Assembly: GCA_030167125.1 (NCBI GenBank)
Contig: CP126531.1
Coordinates: 3,078,578 to 3,142,577 of the forward strand
DNA from: Rhodanobacteraceae bacterium
GTDB taxonomy: Bacteria > Pseudomonadota > Gammaproteobacteria > Xanthomonadales > Rhodanobacteraceae
Direction of reading: 5' to 3'
Length of the DNA stretch: 64,000 nt
Translations under genes and position numbers: made by a program
Notes under the pieces: generated by a model
What the model saw: only the letters and a program-made list of their open reading frames with translations
Told to the model about the DNA's origin: nothing
The model's database searches: none
In this document: piece by piece, positions 15,844-24,568 of the stretch
Numbering within the stretch: the first letter of the stretch is position 1
Layout: each line of letters starts with the position of its first letter

Positions 15844-17551
15844 CCTGAATATTGGCGTAGCGCCAGTAACTGGGTGCCGGCAGCAGGATCGCGGGCGTGA
15901 AGGATTCCGCGGGTTGCTGGCCGCGCCGCAATGTCGCCAGCGTGGTCGCATCCCAGATCGTCATCCACACGCCGCGATACGGCTGCACCAGCCGCGCGTA
16001 GCGCAGGTCGTCCGGCGTCAAACGTTCGGGATAGGCGATCACGAGTCCGCGCGGATGCTTCGCGGCCCAGTCCTGCAGGAATTGACCTTCGTACAGGCGG
16101 TCGATCGGCCGCGTCATGCGACCGGCGAATTCGAACTGGCCGTCGTAAAGGCCGAGGTTGCCGATCGCGTGGCCTTCAGCCTCGGCGTGCGCCAGCAGTT
16201 GCGCGGCCGGACGCATGTCGAATGCAGGGTAGAACGCCAGCGCGAACAGCGCGTACGCGCCCGCGGTTCCGACCAGGCTGGCGCCGGCGATGCGGCGCAG
16301 CTTGCCGCGTCCCGGCAACAGCAGGAACGCGCCCAGCAACAGGTACAACACGCCGAACGGCGCGCCGACGCTCGCGCCATCGTGCAGCCAGTGGTCGTGC
16401 AGCTTGCCGGCGTTCTGCAAGAACGGCAGCGCGAACAACAGCGCGGCCGCGGCGAACGATCCCACTGCCAGCGGCCACGCGCCCAGCCATGCGCTGTGCG
16501 CCGCCCAGCCGCCGCGCGTGCGCAGGAAGGTGACCGCGGCCGCCATCAGGATCGCGGCCGCCGGCAGTTCGGGCACGAAGTAGTAACTCTGCTTGCCGCT
16601 GAACGCGCTGAAGATCAGGAACGCCGGAACCAGCCACGCCAGCAGCATCCGCAAACCCGCCGGAAGCGGGCGCCGCAGCGCGAACAGGCCGGCCCACATG
16701 CGCGGCCACAGCACGAACGGGAAGGTCAGCACGAACACCCACGGCACGTACCACCAGAACGGCCGCTTGTGGATGAAGGCGTTCACCACGCGGCCGCCGG
16801 TCTGCTTGAACAGCAGGGCGTGCGTGTAGGCGCCGCCGCTCGCGTCGATCGCGGGGATCACCCACGCGGCGAGGATCAGGCCGCCGCCGATGATCGCGGC
16901 GACGCCGACTGCATACCAGCGCGCGCGATGTTCACGCGCGTAGGCGCACCACCATGGACCCAGCAGCCATGCCGGCGCCACGTGCACCAGCATCACCGGA
17001 CCCTTGGTCAGGAACCCCAGGCCGATGCAGACGGCGAAGCCGATCCAGCGCGGCGACGCACGGCGCGGACCGGGAACGAGGCACAGCATCGCGCCCAGCA
17101 CCCACACGGCCAGCAGGCCGTCGTACATGATCTGCAGGCCGTACAGGAAGCCGAACGACAGCGCCAGCAGCATCCACGGCGCGGTGCGCGCAATCCAGGC
17201 GTGCTCGGGAAACAGCCGGCGCGCCAGCGATTGCGCGAGGATCAGTTGCACGGCGCCGATCAACACCATCAACACGCGCGGCCACACGTCGTTGACGCCG
17301 AACGCGGCCCAGCCCGCATGGATCAGCCAGAACAGCAGCGGCGCCTTTTCCGAATACGGCGCGCCGTTGATGTGCGGCACCAGGAACTGGTGGTGCACCC
17401 ACATGTCCCACGCAACCGCCAGCGCGCGGGTGGAGTGCAGCGGGATCGGCGGCTGCAGGAAGATCGCGATCAGCGCGACCAGCAGATAAAGCGGCAGCCA
17501 CCACAGCAGGGCGCGCAGATGTTCGGATCGGGCGTAGGAGGCGTCGGTCAC
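15830..17551 (-). CDS. ArnT-like lipid-linked sugar glycosyltransferase (GT83 / PMT superfamily), copy 1
   Basis: A 573-residue protein with about 12 membrane helices. PMT/ArnT family features: N-terminal helix then the acidic loop around TRALAVAWDMWVHHQFLVPH with INGAPYSEKAPLLFWLIH (the E-K-P-L motif), WPRVLMVLIG, GFLTKGPVMLVHVAPA, and a C-terminal soluble domain from about residue 430. Such enzymes transfer a sugar from polyprenyl phosphate to lipid A or another periplasmic acceptor. Exact donor and acceptor cannot be read from the sequence. The last residues QGDRP and the stop fall in repeat copy A. Confidence 0.85.
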   Translation of the reverse strand: MTDASYARSEHLRALLWWLPLYLLVALIAIFLQPPIPLHSTRALAVAWDMWVHHQFLVPHINGAPYSEKAPLLFWLIHAGWAAFGVNDVWPRVLMVLIGAVQLILAQSLARRLFPEHAWIARTAPWMLLALSFGFLYGLQIMYDGLLAVWVLGAMLCLVPGPRRASPRWIGFAVCIGLGFLTKGPVMLVHVAPAWLLGPWWCAYAREHRARWYAVGVAAIIGGGLILAAWVIPAIDASGGAYTHALLFKQTGGRVVNAFIHKRPFWWYVPWVFVLTFPFVLWPRMWAGLFALRRPLPAGLRMLLAWLVPAFLIFSAFSGKQSYYFVPELPAAAILMAAAVTFLRTRGGWAAHSAWLGAWPLAVGSFAAAALLFALPFLQNAGKLHDHWLHDGASVGAPFGVLYLLLGAFLLLPGRGKLRRIAGASLVGTAGAYALFALAFYPAFDMRPAAQLLAHAEAEGHAIGNLGLYDGQFEFAGRMTRPIDRLYEGQFLQDWAAKHPRGLVIAYPERLTPDDLRYARLVQPYRGVWMTIWDATTLATLRRGQQPAESFTPAILLPAPSYWRYANIQGDRP

Positions 17552-17607
17552 GGAAAGTTTCGCGGGCGCCGCAGCGCGTGTCGGGATTGTAGCGGGAGGT
17601 ATGGAGG

Positions 17608-17713
17608 GAAGCTCTCTTGAAAAGTCAGGCCATGGATGGCCGAGGTAGTGTTCGTGGTCCGAAAGCGGTTCACGCTCCGAGCCACCACATAGGCAGCGAT
17701 CAGGGACGATCGC
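17608..17713. repeat. 108-bp glycosyltransferase-island repeat, copy B
   Basis: It shares with copies A and C the block AAGTCAGGCCATGGATGGCC (17621-17640; palindrome GGCCAT-GG-ATGGCC) and the terminal GCGATC-AGGGAC-GATCGC (17696-17713). The stop codon of the first GT9 gene lies at 17700-17702, inside the terminal palindrome. It fills most of the 148-bp gap between that gene and the ArnT-like gene. Confidence 0.85.
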
Positions 17714-18743
17714 ACAAGTGACGCAAACTGGCGATGACTTCCTCCGGCGCGATTTCCGCCACGCGCGAACGTTGCGGCGGGCCGCCCAGCGCGATCACCG
17801 CGCTGCCGGTGGGACTGCGCGGGCACCACACGTCCGGCGATTGCGCGCCGAACAACACCACCAGCGGACAGCCCATCGCCGCCGCGACGTGTGCGGGGCC
17901 GGTGTCGACGGAAAGCATCCCGTCGGCGACGTCGGCCAGCGCCATCAGGCGCCGCAGCGGCAGTTCGCGCGCGGCGACGTCGAGGCCGGGCACCTGCGCG
18001 TCGCGGGCGATCGCATCCAGCGGCGCGGCCTCGTGCGGGGCGCCGCACAAGACGATGCGTGCGCCGGGATGGTCGTCGTGCAAGGCGCGCAGCACGGCGA
18101 TCCAGTGCTGCGCAGGCCACGCCTTGTCGTCGTCGGCCGCATCGCGCGGACCATTCCAGCGCATGCTGCGCTTGTTGAACGGTTGCACCAGCCACAGCGG
18201 TTCGCCGCGCCAGCCGCGCGCATGCAGCCACGCATCGCGATCGCGGCGATCCGCTTCGCGCAACACCAGACGTGGTGCGGGCACGCCGACGACGGGCGCA
18301 GGTGCCCGCCACGCATCCGCGCAGCCGGGCGGTGGCTGCCCGCAGCCCCGCAGCAGGCGCTCGATCCAGTGTTCGCCACTTGCGGCCGGCATGTCGGTCA
18401 CGAACACGCATCGGTCGCACGCGACACCGGCCAGCGCGAGCATGCGCCGGATCTTCGCCAGCGCGCGCGGCTCGGTTTCGCACACATGCACGGGCGCGCC
18501 GCGATGCCGGCGCAAGGCGCGCAGCATGCGCCAGCGTTCCGGACTCAATACCAGCGGCCGGTGCCGGGCATTCACCTGCAGCACCTGCGCGACGTCGGGG
18601 TGCGCGTCATACAAGGCTGCGCTCGACGCGCCCGTGCCGAGCAGCAGGCAGGGCTCGCCGTAGCCGCGGTGCAGGTGCGCGAGCAGCGGCGCCAGCAACA
18701 GCATGTCGCCGAGCCGGCCGAAGCGGATCACGATGGGGTGCAT
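17700..18743 (-). CDS. GT9 family glycosyltransferase (heptosyltransferase-like), copy 1
   Basis: A 347-residue soluble protein of the ADP-heptose:LPS heptosyltransferase family. The N-terminal Rossmann start is VIRFGRLGDMLLLAPLL with the catalytic-type Asp in RLGD. The C-terminal nucleotide-sugar domain has MLSVDTGPAHVAAAMGCPLVVLFG and WCPRSPTGSAVI. Such enzymes act on the LPS inner core at the cytoplasmic face of the inner membrane. It is about 30-40 percent similar by eye to the next gene (shared motifs and HWIER), implying duplication. The acceptor is unknown. The C-terminus (LCDRP) lies in repeat copy B. Confidence 0.85.
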   Translation of the reverse strand: MHPIVIRFGRLGDMLLLAPLLAHLHRGYGEPCLLLGTGASSAALYDAHPDVAQVLQVNARHRPLVLSPERWRMLRALRRHRGAPVHVCETEPRALAKIRRMLALAGVACDRCVFVTDMPAASGEHWIERLLRGCGQPPPGCADAWRAPAPVVGVPAPRLVLREADRRDRDAWLHARGWRGEPLWLVQPFNKRSMRWNGPRDAADDDKAWPAQHWIAVLRALHDDHPGARIVLCGAPHEAAPLDAIARDAQVPGLDVAARELPLRRLMALADVADGMLSVDTGPAHVAAAMGCPLVVLFGAQSPDVWCPRSPTGSAVIALGGPPQRSRVAEIAPEEVIASLRHLCDRP

Positions 18744-18756
18744 GGACAGATTGCTC

Positions 18757-18867
18757 GAAGCCGCTGTTGTGAAAAGTCAGGCCACGGATGGCCGTGGTGG
18801 AGTCGATGACCTGGACGCGTTTTCCTTTGCGATGGATTCGAACGAAGGCGCGATCATGGATGATCGC
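18757..18867. repeat. 108-bp glycosyltransferase-island repeat, copy C
   Basis: It begins GAAGCCGCTGTTGTGAAAAG, nearly the same head as copy A, then GTCAGGCCACGGATGGCCGT and, after a divergent middle, GCGATC-ATGGAT-GATCGC (18850-18867). About 90 bp of it are read as the C-terminal 30 residues of the second GT9 gene, whose stop is at 18777-18779. Confidence 0.85.
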
Positions 18868-19907
18868 AAGGAAAGCGCATCGAAGGCGGCAGCCACTTCT
18901 TCCACGCCGATCTGGTCGACGCGGTTGCGTTCGGGCAAGCCGCCCAATGCGATGACCGAGCTGCCGGTCGGGCTGCGCGGCAGCCACAGCGTCGGCGGCT
19001 GCGCGCCATACAGCACCACCAGCGGGCAGCCCAGCGCCGCGGCCGCTTGCGCGGGTCCCGTGTCGATGGAAATCATCGCGGCCGCGTGCTCGCACAGGGC
19101 CAGCAACCGGCGCAGCGGCAATTCGTCGCCGGCCGCGAACACGCGCGGCGAACGCACGCCGTCGGCGATCTGCCGCAACAGCGCGGCCTCGGGCGGCGCG
19201 CCGCACAGGACGATCTTGAGTTCGGGCCGGCGCGCGAGCACCGCATGAATCAGGGCCGTCCAGTTCGCCAGCGGCCACTGCTTGTCGTCGCCGAGCTGGC
19301 CCGCGCGCCCGCGTTTGAGCGTGCGCTTGTTGCCGGGCTGCAACAGCAGCAGCGGCGCATCATCGAACGCGTGCGCATGCAGCCACGCGCGCAGGTCCGT
19401 GCGATCGGCATGCTGGAGCACGAGGCAGGGCGCCTTGGGCGCCTGCAACGCATCGGCCGGTGGCGCATGCGCGAACGCTGCGGGCGTCATCGCGCCGAAG
19501 CGGTGCCAGCGCTCGATCCAGTGTTCGCCGCCGCGCAGCATGCAGTCCGGGTTGGCGAACACGCAATGGTCCTCCGGAATGCGCGCGCGCTGCAGCAGCC
19601 AGCGGATCTTGTCGATCGACCAATCGTCGCAGACGTACACCGGGCCGGGCGGTTGCGCGCGCAGCAAGGCCACCAGGTGCCGCTGGCTCGCATCCAGCCA
19701 GTACGGGCGCTTGCGGCTGGACAGCCTTAGCGTCGCGCGCACGTCGGGATGGCCCGCGAACAAGGGCGCCAGCCAATCGCCCGAGCCCACCACCCGGCAG
19801 GCCTGCCCGTAGCGGCGATGCAGCATACGCAGCAACGGCGTCAGCAACACCATGTCGCCGAAGGCGCCGAAGCGGATCACGAGCGGTGCGGCGAAGGTGG
19901 GAGGCAT
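18777..19907 (-). CDS. GT9 family glycosyltransferase (heptosyltransferase-like), copy 2
   Basis: A 376-residue paralog of the preceding GT9. Start ATG 19907 (MPPTFAAPLVIRFG) is preferred over ATG 19991, which would run into the divergent gene. Motifs: VIRFGAFGDMVLLTPLL, GGEHWIERWHRFG, MISIDTGPAQAAAALGCPLVVLYG and WLPRSPTGSSVIALGG. The final stretch after FDALSLRSS (IAPSFESIAKENASRSSTPP) has no counterpart in the family and is encoded by repeat copy C. Likely role: addition of a heptose or related sugar to a core oligosaccharide. Donor not determinable. Confidence 0.84.
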   Translation of the reverse strand: MPPTFAAPLVIRFGAFGDMVLLTPLLRMLHRRYGQACRVVGSGDWLAPLFAGHPDVRATLRLSSRKRPYWLDASQRHLVALLRAQPPGPVYVCDDWSIDKIRWLLQRARIPEDHCVFANPDCMLRGGEHWIERWHRFGAMTPAAFAHAPPADALQAPKAPCLVLQHADRTDLRAWLHAHAFDDAPLLLLQPGNKRTLKRGRAGQLGDDKQWPLANWTALIHAVLARRPELKIVLCGAPPEAALLRQIADGVRSPRVFAAGDELPLRRLLALCEHAAAMISIDTGPAQAAAALGCPLVVLYGAQPPTLWLPRSPTGSSVIALGGLPERNRVDQIGVEEVAAAFDALSLRSSMIAPSFESIAKENASRSSTPPRPSVA

Positions 19908-20008
19908 GAAGAGTCTCGCGGATGCGGACAGTTTGGCGTGCCCGCCTGTCGGCAGTCTTTCGGCGCCACGCATTACACTGGATGAATACACGGCCGTCCA
20001 TCGTCGCC

Positions 20009-20800
20009 ATGCCCGAACGTCCCCGCATCTCGGCCTGCGTGATCACCTTGAACGAGGCCGACCGCATCTCCGATTGCCTCGCGTCGCTGGCGTTCTGCGA
20101 CGACGCGGTGGTGGTCGATTCCGGTTCGACGGATGGCACCAGCGATATCGCGGCCGCACACGGCGCGCGGGTGATCGAGCATCCGTTCGAAGGATTCCGC
20201 GCGCAGAAGGATTTCGCGGTGTCGCAGGCGCGCCACGATTGGGTGCTGTGCCTGGACGCCGACGAGCGCGTGACGCCGGCGCTGCGCGCGTCCATCGAAG
20301 CCGCGCGCGGCGCGGGTTTCGCCGAAGCGGCGGGTTATCGCTTCGCGCGCGCGACCGAATACTTCGGCGCCTTCCTTCGCCACGGCAATGCGTATCCCGA
20401 TCGCGTGCTGCGCCTGTTCGACCGCCGTCGCGGCGGCTGGCGCGCGGGCCGCGAGATCCATGAGCACGCCGTCGTCGATGGAAATGTCGCGACGCTGCCC
20501 GGTGACCTCGAACACGTCGCCTACCGCTCGCTGGACGACCAGCTCGCGCGTTACCGCCGCTACGCCGCGATGATGGCCGCGCACATGCACGCCGCCGGGC
20601 GGCGCGCGCACCTGCACAACCTGGTGCTCAATCCGTCCTGGCGGTTCCTGCGCGGCTACGTGCTGCGCGCCGGCTTCGTGGATGGCTGGCGCGGCTTCCT
20701 GTTCGCCTGCATGGAAGCCGACTACGTGCGCGAGAAATTCGCGCGATTGTGGTTGATGCAGCGCACGGCCGCGGGCAGCCAAGTTGACACTGCGAACTGA
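20009..20800 (+). CDS. GT2 family glycosyltransferase, WaaE/KdtX-like
   Basis: A 263-residue protein; start ATG 20009 (MPERPRISACVITLNE), with an in-frame ATG at 19982 as alternative. GT-A fold features: ACVITLNEADRISDCLASL, VVVDSGSTDGTSDIA, and the metal-binding LDADERVTP. The C-terminal half has GRAEIHEHA-like (here GREIHEHAVVDG) and SWRFLRGYVLRAGFVDGWRG, as in WaaE/KdtX-type LPS core beta-glucosyltransferases. It is divergent from the GT9 pair and convergent, with zero bases between stops, with the GT4-like pair. Confidence 0.87.
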   Translation: MPERPRISACVITLNEADRISDCLASLAFCDDAVVVDSGSTDGTSDIAAAHGARVIEHPFEGFRAQKDFAVSQARHDWVLCLDADERVTPALRASIEAARGAGFAEAAGYRFARATEYFGAFLRHGNAYPDRVLRLFDRRRGGWRAGREIHEHAVVDGNVATLPGDLEHVAYRSLDDQLARYRRYAAMMAAHMHAAGRRAHLHNLVLNPSWRFLRGYVLRAGFVDGWRGFLFACMEADYVREKFARLWLMQRTAAGSQVDTAN

Positions 20801-21787
20801 TCAAACCAAGGCGCGAACCGCTTCCGCGATGCGGATGCGAAAGGCCCGGTCGTTGTCCTCGAACCATGCGCGCGCGGCCGCGCCCGTGCGTTCGAGTTCG
20901 GCGTCGGACGTTTGCAACAGGCGCTCGACCACGGCTTCCAGCGCGGCGCCGTCGTAGAAGTACGTGGTCGCCAGGCTTTGCGTGCCGGTGCGTGAGTACG
21001 GAATCAGCGCGCCGCGTGCGGGCGTGATCATCTCGTTCATCGGCGGCGCATCGAGCGTCGCTACCACCGCGCCGATGCCCATGGCCTCGACCAGGTAGTG
21101 CCCGAAGCCTTCCGTTTCGGAAGGACACAGGTGGAAGCGGTGGGCGTTCTGGATGCGCCGCAGTTGATCATCGGGAATGTAATCGACGCGGTGTTCGATG
21201 TTCACAGCCTGCACGACTTCGCCCGCGCTGCGCGGACTCTGCAGCACCGTGAGCCGCGGCCATTCGGGATGGTGGCGCCAGGTCGCGAGCAGCGTCCCGG
21301 TGCCCTTGTTGGCGCTGCGGCCCGCGAGATGGAAGAAGGCCCGCTCGCGCGGCACGGAAACATCGCGGCGGTCTTCGCTGGTGAAGCCGGTGTAATCCGC
21401 GCGCAGGCCCAGCGATTCGAAGATCGGCTTGGCATGGTGCGTCAGCACGAAGGCGCGGTCGAGACGCGGCAGCCATGTGCGATCGCGCTCGTCGAACCAT
21501 TCCGGATGTGGTAGCAGCACGTTGCGGCGCGCGGTGGCGAGGTATTCCGGCCGTACCCGTTCCAGCATCAGGTTGACGTCCCACTGCGGCGCGCCACGAC
21601 CCGCGATCCGGCGCGCAAGCGTTTGCGCGCGAAGGCGCACGGGATGCCAGGCCTTGCGCAAAGCGCCGCGGCGGATGCCGCTGACGGTCACGTCGAACCC
21701 GGATTCGTCCAGCGCGCCGCGCAACAGGCGCAGGTGGTGGCTGAGCCCGAACCCGTTGTCGCGCGCGATCAGGTTGACCCGGATCAT
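20801..21787 (-). CDS. GT4-like glycosyltransferase, tandem paralog 2
   Basis: A 328-residue protein beginning MIRVNLIARDNGFGLSHHLR. The ATG at 21787 overlaps the stop of the preceding paralog (ATGA). GT-B fold signs: RRNVLLPHPEWF, GFTSEDRRD, FFHLAGRSANKGTGTLL, and the nucleotide-sugar motif FHLCPSETEGFGHYLVEAMG followed by APPMNEMITP. No signal peptide or membrane helix; presumably cytoplasmic. I recognise the fold and family but not the specific activity. It is the last gene of a four-gene minus-strand run with the ArnT-like protein. Confidence 0.8.
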   Translation of the reverse strand: MIRVNLIARDNGFGLSHHLRLLRGALDESGFDVTVSGIRRGALRKAWHPVRLRAQTLARRIAGRGAPQWDVNLMLERVRPEYLATARRNVLLPHPEWFDERDRTWLPRLDRAFVLTHHAKPIFESLGLRADYTGFTSEDRRDVSVPRERAFFHLAGRSANKGTGTLLATWRHHPEWPRLTVLQSPRSAGEVVQAVNIEHRVDYIPDDQLRRIQNAHRFHLCPSETEGFGHYLVEAMGIGAVVATLDAPPMNEMITPARGALIPYSRTGTQSLATTYFYDGAALEAVVERLLQTSDAELERTGAAARAWFEDNDRAFRIRIAEAVRALV

Positions 21788-22803
21788 GCCCGCGCCACCA
21801 TGCCGCGCAGCGCGTCGTCGAGGCGCGCGGGAAACGCCGCACGCTCGAATTCGTACCATGCACGCGCGGCTGCGCCCATGGCCCCGCAGCGTGCAGTGTC
21901 GGTCGCGATGGCCTGCGCGATCGCCGCTTCCAGCGCGGCATCGTCGAAGTGATACGTGGTCGCGAGGTGCTGCGTGCCGGTGCGGGAATACGGCACCAGG
22001 ATCCCGCGCTCCGGCGTGATCATTTCGTTCATCGGCGGCGCATCCAGCGTGACCACCACCGCGCCCACGCTCATCGCTTCGACGATGTAGTGGCCGAAGC
22101 CCTCGGTTTCGGATGGGCACAGGTGGAAAAGGTGCGCGTTCTGCAGGCGCTTCAATTCGGCTTCGTCGAGATAACCGACGCGATGGTCGATATTCGCCGC
22201 CGGCGCGCCGGGCTTCGCTTCCTTCGGATGCTGCACCACCGTCAGGCGTGGCCATTCGGGATGGCGGCGCCACAGCGCGAGCAGGGGTTCGGTGTTCTTG
22301 GTGCGGCTGGAACCGGCGAGATGGAAGAACGTGCGTTCCCGCGGCACCGACGCATCGCGCCGATCGTCGCTGGTGAAACCGATGCACAGCGCGCGGCAAC
22401 CTTGCGCCGCGAACACCCGCTGCGCTTCATGGGTTTTCGCGAGCACGAGGTCGATGCGGGGGAGCGCTTCCATGTCGCGCGGCAGGAACCATTCCGGATG
22501 CGGCAGCAGCACGCGATGGCGTGCATCGTCCAGGAACGCCGGCGCGATATGTTCCTCCATCAGCACGAAATCGTAGGGCGGCGGCAAACCGCGGCGACGC
22601 CGGCGCGCGAGCTCCGCCGCATGGCGCTTGCCGCGCAGGCGCTGGAGCAATCCGGGAATCCCGCCGCGCCGGCGCGTGTTGGTGAAGTCCACCCGGTAGC
22701 CGCGCGCGCGCAGGGTCTCGGCGAGCAGGCGCAAATCACGCGACAAGCCGACGCCATTGTCGAAACCGAGCAGGTGCACCGACAGGGGCGTGGGATCAGT
22801 CAT
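21784..22803 (-). CDS. GT4-like glycosyltransferase, tandem paralog 1
   Basis: A 339-residue protein (start ATG 22803, which overlaps the upstream ArnT-like gene by 8 bp). It shares long stretches with paralog 2: VLLPHPEWF, FTSDDRRDASVPRERTFFHL, FHLCPSETEGFGHYIVEAMS, APPMNEMITPERG and PYSRTGTQHLATTY. An extra basic region, RRRRRGLPPPYDFVLMEEH, lies near residue 85. These proteins belong to the GT4-like group; the conserved SETEGFGHY part is the EX7E-type donor-binding motif. The duplication plus coupling suggests they add two similar sugars in a row. Confidence 0.8.
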   Translation of the reverse strand: MTDPTPLSVHLLGFDNGVGLSRDLRLLAETLRARGYRVDFTNTRRRGGIPGLLQRLRGKRHAAELARRRRRGLPPPYDFVLMEEHIAPAFLDDARHRVLLPHPEWFLPRDMEALPRIDLVLAKTHEAQRVFAAQGCRALCIGFTSDDRRDASVPRERTFFHLAGSSRTKNTEPLLALWRRHPEWPRLTVVQHPKEAKPGAPAANIDHRVGYLDEAELKRLQNAHLFHLCPSETEGFGHYIVEAMSVGAVVVTLDAPPMNEMITPERGILVPYSRTGTQHLATTYHFDDAALEAAIAQAIATDTARCGAMGAAARAWYEFERAAFPARLDDALRGMVARA

Positions 22804-24544
22804 CGGTTTCAAGCGCGCCGAATTGTCCCGCATCATCGCTCCTCGGCGGCACGCAGCCCGGCACCACGGCGCCGCGGTTGAACACGTACCACTCGCGGCG
22901 GTTGGCGTGTCCGACGTGGATCGCGCCGGCCACGCGTACGCACGGCGCCAGCACCTTGCCGTAAGCGAAGATCCAGCGATGCGCGGGATCTTCCGCCTGC
23001 CAAGCCAGCGCCTGCTTCAACTGTTCGTGCCACGCGAGCTTGAAACCGAAGTCGACGGTGTCGCGGCCCAACGCGTCCAGCATCAGGAGATTCTGTTCCT
23101 TCCATGCCACCAGCGCGATCGGATCGCCCGCGGGCACCAGGCTCGCGGTGCGCGTCATCACCGCGCGCGCCGACGAGTAGCCGTTGAGCAATGGATACGC
23201 GACCAATCCCCATGTACCCCATGCGGCCAGCGCGAACGCGGCCCAGGCCCACGCGGCGTACCGGGGCCGCGCGATCAACGCGCTCACGACGCCGGCGGCG
23301 CCGATGCCGATGATCATCGTGATCAGGGGCGCGGGTGAGCCGTCCAGTGCCGACGCGGCCAAGGCAAGCAGCTTCTGCAGATGACCGGCATGCAAGCCGA
23401 TGCCGGCGATCAACAGCACCAGTGCCAGCAGCAGTGTCAGCAGCCACAACGCCCAGCGGAACGAGCGAGTGCGAACGATCTCCGGCAACAGCGGCGCCAG
23501 CGCGATCGCGGTGATCGACAGTGCAGGCAGGATGTACACGTCGCGCTTGCCGCCGCTGAAGGAAAAGAAGATCACCACCAGCACCACCCACGCGAGCGGC
23601 AGCAGGGTGCGGGCGTCGCGCGCGCGCAAGGCGCGTGACCAGCCGGGGATCGCCCAATAGATGGCCAGCGACAGCGGCAGCCATTCGAACGCGATCACCG
23701 GAACGTAGAACCACCACGGATGGATGTGATGCGAGGGTTCGGCGTAACGTGAAACGGTTTGTCCCAGAAGGATGTCATGTGCGTAGCGCGCGTACGCGGC
23801 ATCGCCCGCGTGTACGTTCAACGCCGACCACAACATCGGCAGCGCCCAGCCGAGCACAGGCACGACGAACAGCAATGCAAGCCACCAGCGCGCTTCGCGC
23901 TTCTGCGCAGGCAACAAACCGTTCCAGCCGCGCCAGCGCGCGAACCAGAACGGCAGGAACACCAGCAACGCGATCACGCCCACGCCCTTGGTGATCACGC
24001 CGAGTCCGGCCGCGACGAATCCGATCGCGTACCAGCGCCACGCGGGACCGAGCAGCAGGTGGCGCAGCAGGCCGTACATTGCAAGCGCGATCCAGAACGT
24101 TTCCACGCCATCGATCTGCGCGCCGCGCATCTGGAAAGTGAAATCGAAACTCACCAGCACCGCGGCGGCGGCGAGCCATCCCGCACGGTGGTTCCACTGC
24201 CTGCGCACGAAGTCGTACACCAGCGCGATGGTTCCGAGTCCCGCCAGCAGCGATGGCAGCAGGAACGCGCCGCGCCAGCCGCCCGTGATCGCGTACGCGC
24301 AGGCTTCCAGCCACATGAACATCGGCGGCTTGTCGGAATAGAGTTCCACGCCGCGGTGCGGGAACAACCATTGCCCACTCGACAGCATTTCGCGGGCGAC
24401 CAGCGCGAAGCGCGGCTCATCGGACGGCCACGGGTCGCGCAGCCCGATGCCGAGGCCCAGCAACAGCAGCGCGAACGCGAACAGCAGCGCGAGCTGCACG
24501 CGTTCGTCGTCGAACCAGCGGCGGGAAGTGGAAGTCGGCGTCAC
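22796..24544 (-). CDS. ArnT-like lipid-linked sugar glycosyltransferase (GT83 / PMT superfamily), copy 2
   Basis: A 582-residue polytopic protein. The classic ArnT/PMT loop is intact: LRDPWPSDEPRFALVAREML, then GVELYSDKPPMFMWLEA (D-K-P-P), and GVITKGVGVIALLVF. SFSGGKRDVYILPALS matches the SGGKRHYYLLP-type motif of the group. A C-terminal periplasmic domain follows about residue 430. It should move a sugar from undecaprenyl phosphate onto a periplasmic acceptor. It heads the run with the two GT4-like genes, and is only distantly similar to copy 1 at 15830-17551. Confidence 0.88.
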   Translation of the reverse strand: MTPTSTSRRWFDDERVQLALLFAFALLLLGLGIGLRDPWPSDEPRFALVAREMLSSGQWLFPHRGVELYSDKPPMFMWLEACAYAITGGWRGAFLLPSLLAGLGTIALVYDFVRRQWNHRAGWLAAAAVLVSFDFTFQMRGAQIDGVETFWIALAMYGLLRHLLLGPAWRWYAIGFVAAGLGVITKGVGVIALLVFLPFWFARWRGWNGLLPAQKREARWWLALLFVVPVLGWALPMLWSALNVHAGDAAYARYAHDILLGQTVSRYAEPSHHIHPWWFYVPVIAFEWLPLSLAIYWAIPGWSRALRARDARTLLPLAWVVLVVIFFSFSGGKRDVYILPALSITAIALAPLLPEIVRTRSFRWALWLLTLLLALVLLIAGIGLHAGHLQKLLALAASALDGSPAPLITMIIGIGAAGVVSALIARPRYAAWAWAAFALAAWGTWGLVAYPLLNGYSSARAVMTRTASLVPAGDPIALVAWKEQNLLMLDALGRDTVDFGFKLAWHEQLKQALAWQAEDPAHRWIFAYGKVLAPCVRVAGAIHVGHANRREWYVFNRGAVVPGCVPPRSDDAGQFGALETDD

Positions 24545-24568
24545 GGCGCGATTGTATGCGCGCCCGGC

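Noticed and set aside
15509..17620. 703-codon plus-strand frame opposite the ArnT-like gene
   Set aside because: Shadow frame with Arg/Gln/Pro low complexity; the minus-strand product has clear PMT-family motifs.
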